A DNA stretch of 64,000 bases from Bog-756 sp963725395 (GCA_963725395.1 CAVRYH010000004.1:62001-126000), one strand, 5' to 3'. Positions 25,789 through 38,253 are shown, numbered from the stretch's first letter. The notes: generated by a model not told the origin, from the sequence alone. A program made the numbers and translations.

Positions 25789-26559
25789 CTAGGCGATGGC
25801 GGTGTCGATGAACACCGGGGTGTGGTCTGATGGCTTCTCACCCTTGCGGGCATTACGGTCGATGAGGCCGTAGGTGGTCCGGTCGGCCAGCACCTCGGTC
25901 ACGAGGATGAGGTCGATGCGCATCCCGTGGTGACGGTGGAACGAGCCGCCCCGGTAGTCCCACCAGGTGAAGAGCTGGTCCTCGTCGTAGAGACGACGGA
26001 ACACGTCGACGAGGCCCCACGCCTCCAGATCACCCAGCGCGTCACGCTCCGGCTGACTCACGTGGGTCATGCCCTCGAACTGGGTGGGATCCCACACGTC
26101 CCGGTCGTCGGGAGCGACGTTGAAGTCGCCGCACACCGCCACCGGCCGGTCAGGGGAGCTGGTCTCCTCCAAGACGCCCCGCAGGCGGGCCAACCAGGCC
26201 AGCTTGGCCGGGTAGTGCTCGCTGTCGAGGCTCCGACCGTTGGGCACGTAGACGGAGTGCACACGGACCCCGCCACAGTCGGCGGCGATGAGCCGGGTCC
26301 CCTGGTCGTCGTCCGAGCCGAGCCCGACGCTGACATCGGAGAGGCCGACCCGGCTGGCGACGGCCACCCCGTTCCACCGTCCGTCCCCGTGGTGGGCCGT
26401 CTCGTAGCCGAGGGCGGCGAACGCCCCGTGGGGGAACGCGGCATCGGCCTGCTTCGTCTCCTGCAGGCAGAGGACGTCAGGGTGGGCGTAGCCGATCCAC
26501 TCCTCCACACGCGGGAGGCGGGCGGTCAGGGAATTGACGTTCCAGGTGGCGATGCGCAC
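25789..26559 (-). CDS. xth: Exodeoxyribonuclease III
   Basis: An AP endonuclease/3'-5' exonuclease of base excision repair, 256 aa. The EEP-family motifs are WNVNSL (6-11), LQETKQ near 32-37, YVPNGRS near 103-109, CGDFNVAPDDRDVWDP near 143-158, and the C-terminal RIDLILV and PSDHTPV. All catalytic Glu, Asn, Asp and His positions are present. The start is GTG 26559. It follows the FabZ-like gene by 14 bases on the same strand and converges on the UvrD2-like helicase, another repair protein. Confidence 0.95.
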   Translation of the reverse strand: MRIATWNVNSLTARLPRVEEWIGYAHPDVLCLQETKQADAAFPHGAFAALGYETAHHGDGRWNGVAVASRVGLSDVSVGLGSDDDQGTRLIAADCGGVRVHSVYVPNGRSLDSEHYPAKLAWLARLRGVLEETSSPDRPVAVCGDFNVAPDDRDVWDPTQFEGMTHVSQPERDALGDLEAWGLVDVFRRLYDEDQLFTWWDYRGGSFHRHHGMRIDLILVTEVLADRTTYGLIDRNARKGEKPSDHTPVFIDTAIA

Positions 26560-26573
26560 GGCCGACGACCCGC

Positions 26574-27053
26574 TCAGCCCGGATCGGCCGGGGCCGGGTC
26601 CACCAGCACGAACAGGAGCTCGGCCTGACAGGCCAGCTCCCCCCCGACGGTGGCGCGACCCGAGCCCTTGCCGGCGCGCGCCGACATCCTTCCGAGGGTC
26701 ACCTCCATGTCGAGCCGTTCACCGGGGACCACCTGACGGCGGAACCGGGCCTTCTCGATCCCGCCGAACAGGGGCAGCTTGCCGGCGTTGCGCAGATCGG
26801 CCAGCACGGCCACTCCCCCGAGCTGGGCCAGCGCCTCCACCATGAGCACCCCCGGCAGTGTCGGCCGGCCGGGGAAGTGCCCGGCGAAGAAGGCCTCCTG
26901 TCCGGTGAGCTGCCAGTACCCGGTCGCCGCCTGTCCGGGCTCGACCGAGGTGAGCTCGGTGACGAAGAGGAACGGGTCGCGGTGGGGCAGGTAGTCGTCG
27001 GCTCGCACGAACGGCGAGGTTACCGGCCCGGTGGTCCGGGGTGTGGTGGCCAT
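26574..27053 (-). CDS. FabZ-like 3-hydroxyacyl-ACP dehydratase (hotdog fold)
   Basis: A 159-aa single hotdog-fold protein. It shows the FabZ active-site elements: the histidine in LPHRDPFLFV near residue 23 and the glutamate in GHFPGRPTLPGVLMVEALAQLGG near 52-74. The expected reaction is dehydration of 3-hydroxyacyl-ACP in fatty acid synthesis. Some actinobacterial FabZ-like proteins have other hydroxyacyl substrates, so the symbol is withheld. ATG 27053 follows the NYN-S1 gene by 80 bases. The last residues are Pro/Ala-rich. Confidence 0.85.
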   Translation of the reverse strand: MATTPRTTGPVTSPFVRADDYLPHRDPFLFVTELTSVEPGQAATGYWQLTGQEAFFAGHFPGRPTLPGVLMVEALAQLGGVAVLADLRNAGKLPLFGGIEKARFRRQVVPGERLDMEVTLGRMSARAGKGSGRATVGGELACQAELLFVLVDPAPADPG

Positions 27054-27133
27054 GGGTCCGGTGGTGGTGGGAACGGCGGCGGTCGGGTGACGCCGTGGAT
27101 CCGCCGACGGCTCCCGTCGCCGACCCCGGACGT

Positions 27134-28480
27134 CTATCGCCCGGCCCCGGGAAGGGCCAGCTCCGCCCGTCGTCGGGCGGCGTCGAGCGAGACCAGCACG
27201 AAGGGGCGGGTCTCCCCCTTGCTGAGCACCTGCCGGGCCCGGTTGGGTGGAGGATCGCCCAGGCCCCGCAGCGGGACGTGGCACAACATCCCTTCGACCT
27301 CCACGTGGGCGCCGTGCGACGTGAAGGACACCACGGTGCCGTCGAACACACTGCCCACGGGATGGTCGGCCACGAAGGTGAGGAAGGTGAGCGGATCGTT
27401 CAGCGCCTCGTGGCTCCCCGTCTGCCCGTCGGCGGAGCCGTCGCCGTCCGAGCCGCTCCTGGTAGTCGCCGGTCCCCTGGCGCCCGTCGTCCCCTTGGCC
27501 GCTCTGGCACCGGCGCCGACAGGCTTGCGGTCCTTGTCCGCCTTCTTGGCGACCTTGGTGGCCTTGGCCGCCTTGGTCGCTTTCTTGGCCTTGTCCGGCT
27601 CAGCCGCCTTGGCCGTCCTGGCCGCCGCCGTCTTGTCGGGCTTGGTCTTCTTGGTCGCCTTGGTCGCCTTGGTGCCCGCGGAGCCGTTGGCGGCCTTGGC
27701 CGCCTTGGGCGGCGACGCCGTGGACGCCTTCGACGCCTTCTTGGTCGTCTTGGTCGTCTTGGTCGTCTTTGTGACCTTGGCCGCCTTGACGGCGGCCGTC
27801 GCCTTGGTTCTCTTGGCCGGGCCGGTCACCGTGGGCTCCCCGTCCTCCTGGTCGGCGGTCCCGTCGGCGCGCTCGTCGATCGGGGCGGCCGCACCCGACC
27901 GGGTGCCCCGTCCCCCACGGCGCCGGGCCGGGGCGGCGACCGCGTCGGGGTCGTCGGTCGCCCCGCCCGCCTCGACGGCCTCGGCACCGGCTGCCTTGTC
28001 CCGCCTCGACTTGCCGGTGACAGCCCGGCTCTTCGCCCCCCGCACGGGGGTCCGGGGTGTGAAGATCCAGCCCACGCCGGGGACGGGCTTCCCACCGATG
28101 AGCCGGCCGGGCTCGAACAGCCACGGTCGCTCGGCGTGGAACTCCTGGAAGGAGTCGTTCGACAGCACGAGTGCGCCCGACTTCTCGGCGATCCTGAGGA
28201 TGAACCCGTCCCCCCGTCCCACCGCCCCGGCCGGTGGGGTGATCATCTCCCCGTGTTCGAGCGCCTGTTCGAAGGCCGGGACCTCGGAGGGGTCGATCCG
28301 ATGACCGAAGGACGCATCGACCACGACTGTGACATCGGACGTGGTGAAGCCCTTGTACTCCTCCAGGAAGGTGCGGATGGCCTCATCGAGCTGAGCCAGG
28401 CTGGGCAGGGTCCGGCCCTCGGTGGCGATGTTGGATCCGTCGACGACGATCCGGCGACGATCAGGGGGTTCGTGTTCCAT
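27134..28480 (-). CDS. NYN (Zc3h12a-like) nuclease domain protein with Lys/Ala linker and S1 domain
   Basis: A 448-aa three-part protein. Residues about 8-155 form a PIN-like NYN domain of the Zc3h12a type: VVDGSNIA (12-19), VVVDASFGHRI, GRGDGFILRIAEKSGALVLSNDSF, with conserved aspartates suited to metal-dependent RNA cleavage. Residues about 165-360 are low complexity and rich in Lys, Ala and Thr (AKATK, KTTK units), like a histone H1 tail. Residues about 370-445 form an S1-type OB fold (GSVFDGTVVSFTSHGAHVEV, MLCHVPLRGLG). I infer an RNA-binding ribonuclease. A GGAGG site precedes ATG 28480. FabZ-like and xth genes follow it. Confidence 0.8.
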   Translation of the reverse strand: MEHEPPDRRRIVVDGSNIATEGRTLPSLAQLDEAIRTFLEEYKGFTTSDVTVVVDASFGHRIDPSEVPAFEQALEHGEMITPPAGAVGRGDGFILRIAEKSGALVLSNDSFQEFHAERPWLFEPGRLIGGKPVPGVGWIFTPRTPVRGAKSRAVTGKSRRDKAAGAEAVEAGGATDDPDAVAAPARRRGGRGTRSGAAAPIDERADGTADQEDGEPTVTGPAKRTKATAAVKAAKVTKTTKTTKTTKKASKASTASPPKAAKAANGSAGTKATKATKKTKPDKTAAARTAKAAEPDKAKKATKAAKATKVAKKADKDRKPVGAGARAAKGTTGARGPATTRSGSDGDGSADGQTGSHEALNDPLTFLTFVADHPVGSVFDGTVVSFTSHGAHVEVEGMLCHVPLRGLGDPPPNRARQVLSKGETRPFVLVSLDAARRRAELALPGAGR

Positions 28481-28590
28481 AGACCTCCACAGTCAACCAT
28501 CTGACCAGGTGAACCCCGACCATCCCGGGTGCCGGCCCGGGCCGGCGTGAGCCTCGCCGGCCACCGGGGGTCCGGGTGGGGACGGCGATC

Positions 28591-28596
28591 TAGGAT
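28591..28596 (+). promoter_or_regulatory. Putative -10 element (leaderless start of M20 peptidase)
   Basis: TAGGAT lies six bases before GTG 28603, with no ribosome binding site. Confidence 0.45.
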
Positions 28597-28602
28597 GCGG
28601 CG

Positions 28603-29949
28603 GTGACCTCCGAAACCGGCCGCACCGAGGAGGCCACCGACCTCCTGCAGCACCTGATACGCAACCGGTGCGTCAACGACGGCACCGTCGCCTCCGGTCA
28701 GGAGCGGCGGAGCGCCGACCTGCTCGCCACCTACCTCGAGGGATCGGGCGTGGACATGGAGACGTTCGAGCCCGAACAGGGGCGGGCGTCACTCGTGGCG
28801 AAGATCCACGGATCCGATCCCGGCGCTCCGTCCCTCACCCTCCTCGGCCACACCGACGTGGTGCCGGCCAACGGCGACGACTGGCGGCACGACCCGTTCG
28901 GCGGTGAGCTCATCGACGGCGAGGTGTGGGGCCGGGGCGCCATCGACATGCTCAACCTCACCGCCACCATGGCCACCGGCGTCCGCCACCTCGCCCTCTC
29001 GGGGTTCCGTCCCGCGGGCGACCTCACCTATGTCGCCGTGGCCGACGAAGAGGCCCTCGGGGTCCACGGGGCCCAATGGCTGTGCGAGCACGTGGCCGAC
29101 GAGGTCAACTCGGACTACGTCATCACCGAGTCGGGGGGTTTCCCGATGGGGGGAGCCGACGGCACCCCCCGCCTCCCGGTCGTCGTCGGCGAGAAGGGCG
29201 CGTTCTGGTGCCGGCTCACCGTCCGGGGCACACCCGGACACGGGAGCCAGCCGCTGCGCACCGACAATGCGCTGGTGAAAGCAGCCGAGGTCGTTCGCCG
29301 GATCGACGAGTACCGCCCCCAGGCCCAGCTCCACGAAGCGTGGACCCGGTTCATCGAGGGGATCGGCTTCCCCCCGGAACTGGCCGAGCCGCTGCTCGAC
29401 CCGGACCGGATCGACGCCTTCTGTGACGAGCTCCCGATGGTGGGCTTGGCCCGCCAGGCCCACGCCTGCACCCACACCACGCTGGCGCCCACCATCGTGC
29501 GCGGCGGCACGAAGCTCAACGTCATCCCGGACCGGGTCGAGCTCGACATCGACATCCGTTCGCTCCCGGGCTGGGACGCCACCGATGTGCGCGCCATGCT
29601 GGCCGAGATCGTCGGGGACCTGGCCAACGACGTCGAGATCGAATTCTCCTCCGAGCAGGTCTCGACCATCTCCCCGATCGACACACCGCTGTGGGGGGCG
29701 CTGGAGCGGGTGAGCCAGGCGTTCTACCCCGGGTCCCGGACGGTCCCGTTCCTCACCGCCGGGGCGACCGACGCCCGGTTCCACCGGGCGCTGGGCTCGG
29801 TGGCCTACGGGTTCGGGATGCACAGCCAGGCCATCAGCTTCGAGCAGTACGGGGCCATGTTCCACGGCATCGACGAACGGGTCGACGTCGAATCGCTGCA
29901 CCTGTCGACCGAGATGTGGATCGCCCTGGCCCACGACTTCCTGGTCTGA
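28603..29949 (+). CDS. M20-family metallopeptidase (ArgE/DapE-like)
   Basis: A 448-aa dizinc amidohydrolase of the M20 family. The metal and catalytic elements are LLGHTDVVP near 84-92, WGRGAIDM near 109-116, VADEEALG near 147-154 and the dimerisation segment GTPGHGSQPL near 211-220. The final metal histidine is in GMHSQAIS near 406. M20 members cleave N-acyl amino acids, dipeptides or carbamoyl amides; this branch resembles broad-specificity dipeptidases, and the substrate is not determinable. The start is GTG 28603. It converges on kgd. Confidence 0.88.
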   Translation: MTSETGRTEEATDLLQHLIRNRCVNDGTVASGQERRSADLLATYLEGSGVDMETFEPEQGRASLVAKIHGSDPGAPSLTLLGHTDVVPANGDDWRHDPFGGELIDGEVWGRGAIDMLNLTATMATGVRHLALSGFRPAGDLTYVAVADEEALGVHGAQWLCEHVADEVNSDYVITESGGFPMGGADGTPRLPVVVGEKGAFWCRLTVRGTPGHGSQPLRTDNALVKAAEVVRRIDEYRPQAQLHEAWTRFIEGIGFPPELAEPLLDPDRIDAFCDELPMVGLARQAHACTHTTLAPTIVRGGTKLNVIPDRVELDIDIRSLPGWDATDVRAMLAEIVGDLANDVEIEFSSEQVSTISPIDTPLWGALERVSQAFYPGSRTVPFLTAGATDARFHRALGSVAYGFGMHSQAISFEQYGAMFHGIDERVDVESLHLSTEMWIALAHDFLV

Positions 29950-29984
29950 GGACTCCTCGGCGCGGACCGTTCCGCCGGTCGGGC

Positions 29985-33758
<3,774 letters not shown>

Positions 33759-33766
33759 CGTCGCCC

Positions 33767-33772
33767 AGCCTA
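33767..33772 (-). promoter_or_regulatory. Putative -10 element of kgd
   Basis: TAGGCT on the minus strand, eight bases before ATG 33758. Confidence 0.4.
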
Positions 33773-33834
33773 CCGGCACCGCCGTGGCCCACGGCCGGAC
33801 CGGTGCGGCGATTCGGCACCGTCCGACGTTGCGT

Positions 33835-33840
33835 TAGCGT
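33835..33840 (+). promoter_or_regulatory. Putative -10 element (leaderless start of queDCE)
   Basis: TAGCGT lies seven bases before GTG 33848 and would drive the whole queD-queC-queE operon. Confidence 0.45.
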
Positions 33841-33847
33841 CGATCCC

Positions 33848-34216
33848 GTGGCCGAACCCCGCACCAGTGTCACCTGTACCTTCACGTTCGAAGCGGCCCA
33901 CCGTCTCGCGTGGCATCCGGGGAAGTGCCGCAACCTCCACGGCCACTCCTACCGACTGGACGTGACCGTCGCCGGCCCCCTCGACGCCAACGGGGTGGTG
34001 ATCGACTTCGACGAGCTGAGGTCCGTCGTCGATCGGGAGATCGTGGTTCCCTGGGACCACTGTGACCTGAACCAGGTCATCGACAACCCGACCGCGGAGC
34101 TCCTGGCCCACCGGGCGTGGGCGCTGCTCACCGCGGCCGGCCTCGACCTCTCGGCGCTCCGGCTGTGGGAGACCGACAACTCGTCGGCCGAGCTGACCGC
34201 CGGCACGCCCGCCTGA
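33848..34216 (+). CDS. queD: 6-carboxytetrahydropterin synthase
   Basis: QueD turns 7,8-dihydroneopterin triphosphate into 6-carboxy-5,6,7,8-tetrahydropterin, the second step to preQ0. The 122-aa length fits. The zinc histidines are in FEAAHRL (near 14-20) and NLHGHSY (near 29-35), and the catalytic cysteine is in GKCRN just before. DHCDLN near 75 and an E-T-D-N substrate region near 106 complete the family pattern. It starts GTG and is separated by two bases from queC, so the genes form an operon. No folE lies in the window to supply the pterin precursor. Confidence 0.93.
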   Translation: MAEPRTSVTCTFTFEAAHRLAWHPGKCRNLHGHSYRLDVTVAGPLDANGVVIDFDELRSVVDREIVVPWDHCDLNQVIDNPTAELLAHRAWALLTAAGLDLSALRLWETDNSSAELTAGTPA

Positions 34217-34218
34217 TC

Positions 34219-34893
34219 GTGCCCGGGCACCTGGTCGTCCTGTCCGGGGGGCTCGACTCCACCGTCTGCATGGCCCTGGCCGACCGCGAGGGCGATCGAC
34301 CGCCGCTCGCCCTCACCTTCGACTACGGGCAGCGCCATCGGACCGAGCTCGACCGCGCCGCCGGCGTGGCCGGCCACTACCGCTCAGAGCACCTGGTCGT
34401 GTCGCTCGAGACCTCCGCGTGGGGCGGGTCGGCCCTCACCGACCCCTCACTCGACGTCCCGACCGACGGCGGTTCCGCCGGAGGTGGCGGCGAGATCCCT
34501 GTGACCTACGTGCCCGCCCGTAACAGCATCTTCCTCTCGGTGGCCCTCGGTGTCGCCGAGGCGCGGGAGCTCGACACCGTCTGGATCGGGGTCAACGCCG
34601 TCGACTATTCGGGCTACCCCGACTGCCGTCCCGAGTTCATCGACGCGTTCCGCAGGGTGGCCGCCGTCGGGCAGAAGCGAGGGGTGGAGGGGAACCCGGT
34701 CGACATCCGCACGCCACTGATCGGGTCGACCAAGGCGGAGATCGTCCGGATGGGACTCGACCTCGACGCCCCGCTGCGGCTGACCTGGTCCTGTTACCAG
34801 GGCGGTGACGTCCCGTGCGGGGTGTGTGATGCGTGCCGACTCCGTGCCAGGGGTTTCGCCGACGCCGGGACCGCCGACCCGGCTCTCCCGTGA
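34219..34893 (+). CDS. queC: 7-cyano-7-deazaguanine (preQ0) synthase
   Basis: QueC converts 7-carboxy-7-deazaguanine to preQ0 using ATP and ammonia. The 224-aa product has the PP-loop SGGLDST (near 9-15), YVPARNSIFLSVALGVAEA near 96-114 and the C-terminal zinc site CYQGGDVPCGVCDACRLR (near 193-210, four cysteines). GTG 34219 lies two bases after the queD stop. It is followed by queE after 19 bases. Their products act in series, QueE before QueC. Confidence 0.95.
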   Translation: MPGHLVVLSGGLDSTVCMALADREGDRPPLALTFDYGQRHRTELDRAAGVAGHYRSEHLVVSLETSAWGGSALTDPSLDVPTDGGSAGGGGEIPVTYVPARNSIFLSVALGVAEARELDTVWIGVNAVDYSGYPDCRPEFIDAFRRVAAVGQKRGVEGNPVDIRTPLIGSTKAEIVRMGLDLDAPLRLTWSCYQGGDVPCGVCDACRLRARGFADAGTADPALP

Positions 34894-34912
34894 CGAAGGT
34901 CGAGTTGACCTG

Positions 34913-35710
34913 ATGGACCACGACTCGGGTGCCACCGGGGGCGACGGCCTCCTGGCCACCGAGGTCTTCTCGGCCATCCAGGGCGAGGCGGCCCTGGTCG
35001 GGGAACGTCAGGTCTTCGTCAGGCTGACCGGTTGCAACATCCGGTGTGCCTACTGCGACCAGCCCGAGGCCCTCGAGCGCAGACCGGGCCCGTGCCGCAT
35101 CGAACAGACCCCGGGCCGGCGCGACTGGCGGACCGTCCCGAGCCCCCTGCCCATCGGCACGGTCGTCGACGCCGTCGAGCGGCTCTGGGGACTGCTCCCC
35201 CACCATTCGATCAGCCTCACCGGAGGCGAGCCGCTGATGCAGACCATCCGGGCGACCGAGCTGATCCGCCGCCTGGCCGCCGGCCGACACGCCGTCATGC
35301 TCGAGACCAACGGGACACTGGTCGCCGGGCTCGAACGGAGCCTCCCGTGGCTGACCTACGTCAGCATGGACCTCAAGTTGCCCAGTGTCGACGCCGAGCA
35401 CGTGCGGCCGGACACCCAGCGCCGGTTCCTCGCCACCGCCGTCGGGTCCGGCGTGGTCACATGGGTGAAGATCGTGATCGGCCCGTCGACCGACCCCTCG
35501 GAGCTGGACGAGGCCATCGACATGGTGGCCTCCGTCGCCGGGGATCAGAGCCCAGCTCCGGACGTCTTCCTGCAGCCGGTGACACCGTTCGGAGCAGTCG
35601 AGCACCCACCCACGCCGGAACAGGTCCTCGCACTGCACGAGCGGGCCCTCCGGCGCTATCCACGGGTCAGGGTCGTCCCCCAGACCCACAAGGCGATCGG
35701 ACAGCTCTAA
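34913..35710 (+). CDS. queE: 7-carboxy-7-deazaguanine synthase
   Basis: A radical-SAM enzyme of 265 aa that contracts 6-carboxytetrahydropterin to 7-carboxy-7-deazaguanine. It shows TEVFSAIQGEAALVGERQVFVRLTGCN-type N-terminal residues (about 13-39), the iron-sulfur cluster segment CNIRCAYCD near 38-46 and the SAM-binding TGGEPLMQ near 101-108. The VSMDLKLPS segment follows near 146. ATG 34913 was chosen; an in-frame upstream extension lacks conservation and would overlap queC. It completes the preQ0 route with queD and queC. Confidence 0.93.
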   Translation: MDHDSGATGGDGLLATEVFSAIQGEAALVGERQVFVRLTGCNIRCAYCDQPEALERRPGPCRIEQTPGRRDWRTVPSPLPIGTVVDAVERLWGLLPHHSISLTGGEPLMQTIRATELIRRLAAGRHAVMLETNGTLVAGLERSLPWLTYVSMDLKLPSVDAEHVRPDTQRRFLATAVGSGVVTWVKIVIGPSTDPSELDEAIDMVASVAGDQSPAPDVFLQPVTPFGAVEHPPTPEQVLALHERALRRYPRVRVVPQTHKAIGQL

Positions 35711-35828
35711 CCGGGCGCGCCGGGGGTGGACAGCACACGACGGCGGCCGGGAAGCACCCCGACCACCGTCGCGCGTTGACTCGAGCTGTCCGAGGAAGTC
35801 GATCAGCTCATTTCGAGACGACCGTCGG

Positions 35829-36143
35829 CTACTTGGCCTTGGTCAGCTTCGGAGCCGGGGCCTGGCCGTTCACGACCTTCTTGAACGACGCGCCGGCTGA
35901 GACCTTGGGGCTCTTCGACGCCTTGATCTTGATGGCCTCGCCCGTTTGGGGGTTGCGACCGGTACGCGCGGCACGCTGGGCACGATCGAACGTCAGGAAG
36001 CCGGTGAGGACGACCTTCTCGCCCTTGGCCACGTTGGCGACCACGACGTCCTCGAACCCGGCCAGCACGGCGGCCACGTCCTTGGAGGTCGAACCGGTGT
36101 GGGCGGCTACGGCCGAGATGAGATCGGTTTTGGTAAGGGACAC
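35829..36143 (-). CDS. HU-family DNA-binding protein
   Basis: A 104-aa nucleoid protein of the HU/IHF family. It starts SLTKTDLISAVAAHTG after GTG, with the HU core KGEKVVLTGFLTF near 41-53 and the DNA-bending arm RTGRNPQTGEAIKI near 60-73. A short tail (PAPKLTKAK) ends it. The GTG is preceded by AAGGAGAG at about five bases. Unlike the second HU gene in the window (49633-50361), it lacks a long basic tail, so the cell has two different HU proteins encoded 14 kb apart. It converges on queE. Confidence 0.93.
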   Translation of the reverse strand: MSLTKTDLISAVAAHTGSTSKDVAAVLAGFEDVVVANVAKGEKVVLTGFLTFDRAQRAARTGRNPQTGEAIKIKASKSPKVSAGASFKKVVNGQAPAPKLTKAK

Positions 36144-36339
36144 TGTCTCTCCTTCGTCTTCGGAAGCCACAACAATGCACGATCCGGAGGACCCATGTGT
36201 GCATTTTGCGCCGAGAAGGCCCCGAACGACGCCGGAAACACCCGGCCGCACCCCCGCATCGGGGACGGCCGCCGTCACGTTCACCCATGTCACGAGCCAG
36301 TATGGCGACCCCCTGCCCCAGCTGCCAGGCTCTAGGACG

Positions 36340-37158
36340 ATGTCGACGCCGTCCAACCTCTCGATCGCCGAACATCTCCCCTCGGACCCGGTCGCGACGG
36401 GGCCGGTGGTGGTGCTCGTCCACGGATCGCTCGACCGGTCGGCCAGTTTCGCCAGGGTGCTGAGGCGTCTCGGCGATCTCCACACGGTGGTCTACGACCG
36501 TCGCGGCTACCACCGGTCACGAGGGGCGCTGCCGCTCAACACCACGCTCGACGGGCACGTGGATGACCTGTTGGCCGTCATCGACGATCGTCCATCCGTT
36601 GTCGTCGGCCACAGCTACGGGGGCGACATCGCCCTCGGCGCCGCGCTCGGGGACGGGAACACCCCCATCCTGTCCGTCGCCGCCTACGAGCCGCCGATGC
36701 CGTGGCTCGACGTGTGGCCGACCAGCGCCAGGGTCGCCGCCGGGCCCATCGCCGGGGGGAGCGACGCCGGGTCACCTGACACCGATGGAGCGGCCGCCGA
36801 GCGCTTCTTCCGGCGCATGGTGGGTGACGCCGCCTGGGAACGGCTCCCCGAGGACGGGAAGCGGGCGCGCCGGGCCGACGGGCCCGCCCTGGCCGCCGAG
36901 ATGCGGTCCATCCGGAGCGAGGAGGCGCCCTTCGACGTTGCCCGGCTCACCGTCCCGGCGGTCTTCGGGCGGGGCGGCGATTCTGTCGGGCGCCACCGAG
37001 ACACGGTGGGCTGGCTCGTCGAGCACACACCGGGCGCCGAGCTCGTCGAGATCGGTGGCGCCCGGCACGGCGCCCACCTCACGCATCCCGACGCCTTCGC
37101 CGACTTCGTCCGCACCGCCGTGGCCCGGGCGGCCCGAACGGCGCCGACCGCCCCATGA
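36340..37158 (+). CDS. Alpha/beta hydrolase
   Basis: A 272-aa alpha/beta-hydrolase. It has VLVHGSLDRSASF (oxyanion region, about 28-40), nucleophile elbow VVGHSYGGD near 88-96 and a C-terminal GGARHGAHLTHPD with the catalytic His near 242. The acid residue is less clear because the FGRGGDSV segment replaces the usual GxxD strand. The substrate is unknown. The stop overlaps the ATG of the following epimerase gene (ATGA), so the two are coupled. Confidence 0.82.
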   Translation: MSTPSNLSIAEHLPSDPVATGPVVVLVHGSLDRSASFARVLRRLGDLHTVVYDRRGYHRSRGALPLNTTLDGHVDDLLAVIDDRPSVVVGHSYGGDIALGAALGDGNTPILSVAAYEPPMPWLDVWPTSARVAAGPIAGGSDAGSPDTDGAAAERFFRRMVGDAAWERLPEDGKRARRADGPALAAEMRSIRSEEAPFDVARLTVPAVFGRGGDSVGRHRDTVGWLVEHTPGAELVEIGGARHGAHLTHPDAFADFVRTAVARAARTAPTAP

Positions 37159-38072
37159 ACGTCCTCGTCACCGGATCCTCCGGTCTGATCGGCACCGCAC
37201 TCACCGGGCGGCTGACGAAGGAGGGGGCAACCGTCGTACGGCTCGTGCGCGGCGACGCTACGACGTCGGAGGCCGGCACGGTCGCCTGGGACCCGGCGGG
37301 GGGGACCTTCGACCGTGAGGGCCTCGAACGCTCGGGCCCCTTCGACGCGGTGGTGCACCTGGCCGGGGCGGGCATCGGCGACCGGCGATGGTCACCGGAG
37401 CGCAAGAGGCTGATCCTCGAGAGCCGGACCGCGTCGACGGCGTTGTTGGTCGAGACGCTCCTGTCCCTGTCGTCCCGGCCGCCCGTGCTCGTGAGCGCGT
37501 CGGCCGTCGGCTACTACGGCGTCCGCGGCAGCGAGGAGCTGACCGAGGAGTCGTCATCGGGGACCGACTACCTGGCCGAGGTCTGTCGCGCCTGGGAGGG
37601 GGCGACGGCGCCGGCGGCCGACGGGGGCATCCGGACCGTGCTCGTGAGGACCGGCATCGTGCTCAGCCGGCGGGGCGGGGCGCTCGGCAAGCAGCTCCCC
37701 TTGTTCCGTCTCGGCCTGGGAGGCCGGATGGGGTCCGGTGTCCAGTTCCGGAGCTGGATCACCCTCGACGACGAGATCGGGGTCCTCCTGCGTTGCCTCG
37801 AGGATCCCGGGCTCGCCGGACCCGTCAACGCCACGGCCCCCGAACCGGCGACCGACGGTGCGTTGGCCAAGGCACTGGGCGACGCCCTGCACCGACCGGC
37901 GTTCCTCGCCGTCCCGGCCACGGCACTCCACCTGGCGCTCGGGACCGAGATGGCCGACGAACTGGTCCTCGGCGGTCAGCGGGTCCTGCCCGCCGTGCTG
38001 TTGGCGAACGGCCACGAGTTCGCCCACACCGACCTCGACGAGGCGGTGCGCTCGGTGCTCACCTCCGGCTAA
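37155..38072 (+). CDS. TIGR01777-type NAD-dependent epimerase/dehydratase
   Basis: A 305-aa short-chain-dehydrogenase-related protein of the YfcH/SulA-like family. It has the NAD(P)-binding VTGSSGLIGTAL (about 5-16), HLAGAGIGDRRWSPERK near 64-80, and the VSASAVGYYGVRG segment near 113-125 with the catalytic Tyr. The C-terminal DUF1731 part includes a GQRVLPAVLLANGHEFAHTDLDEAVR region. The biochemical role of this widespread family is unclear. It is translationally coupled to the hydrolase upstream (ATGA overlap). Confidence 0.88.
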   Translation: MNVLVTGSSGLIGTALTGRLTKEGATVVRLVRGDATTSEAGTVAWDPAGGTFDREGLERSGPFDAVVHLAGAGIGDRRWSPERKRLILESRTASTALLVETLLSLSSRPPVLVSASAVGYYGVRGSEELTEESSSGTDYLAEVCRAWEGATAPAADGGIRTVLVRTGIVLSRRGGALGKQLPLFRLGLGGRMGSGVQFRSWITLDDEIGVLLRCLEDPGLAGPVNATAPEPATDGALAKALGDALHRPAFLAVPATALHLALGTEMADELVLGGQRVLPAVLLANGHEFAHTDLDEAVRSVLTSG

Positions 38073-38220
38073 AGCCATCCGGCCGAGCTGGACCGGCACA
38101 CCGGCCCGGTACTCCCGTGGGAGCCTCCTCCGCCATTGGAGCCCGGTCCGTCTCGTGGCCGCCGAGCCCCACGGTTACGCTGTCGACGTCCGAAGCACCG
38201 GCCGGGGACGGCCCCGGGAC

Positions 38221-38253
38221 GTCGACACCAGATCAGCGTCGACACCAGATCAG
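38221..38253. repeat. Direct tandem repeat upstream of acyl-CoA dehydrogenase
   Basis: GTCGACACCAGATCAG occurs at 38221-38236 and again at 38238-38253, a 17-base period. It lies just before the AGGAGGTGG ribosome binding site of the acyl-CoA dehydrogenase at 38270. It could be a pair of regulator half-sites or a simple duplication. Confidence 0.8.

Noticed and set aside
26877..28304. 475-codon plus-strand frame with hydrophobic-looking Leu/Ala/Val repeats
   Set aside because: It is the antisense reading of the Lys/Ala repeat of the NYN-S1 gene; the apparent membrane segments come from complementing AAG and GCC codons.
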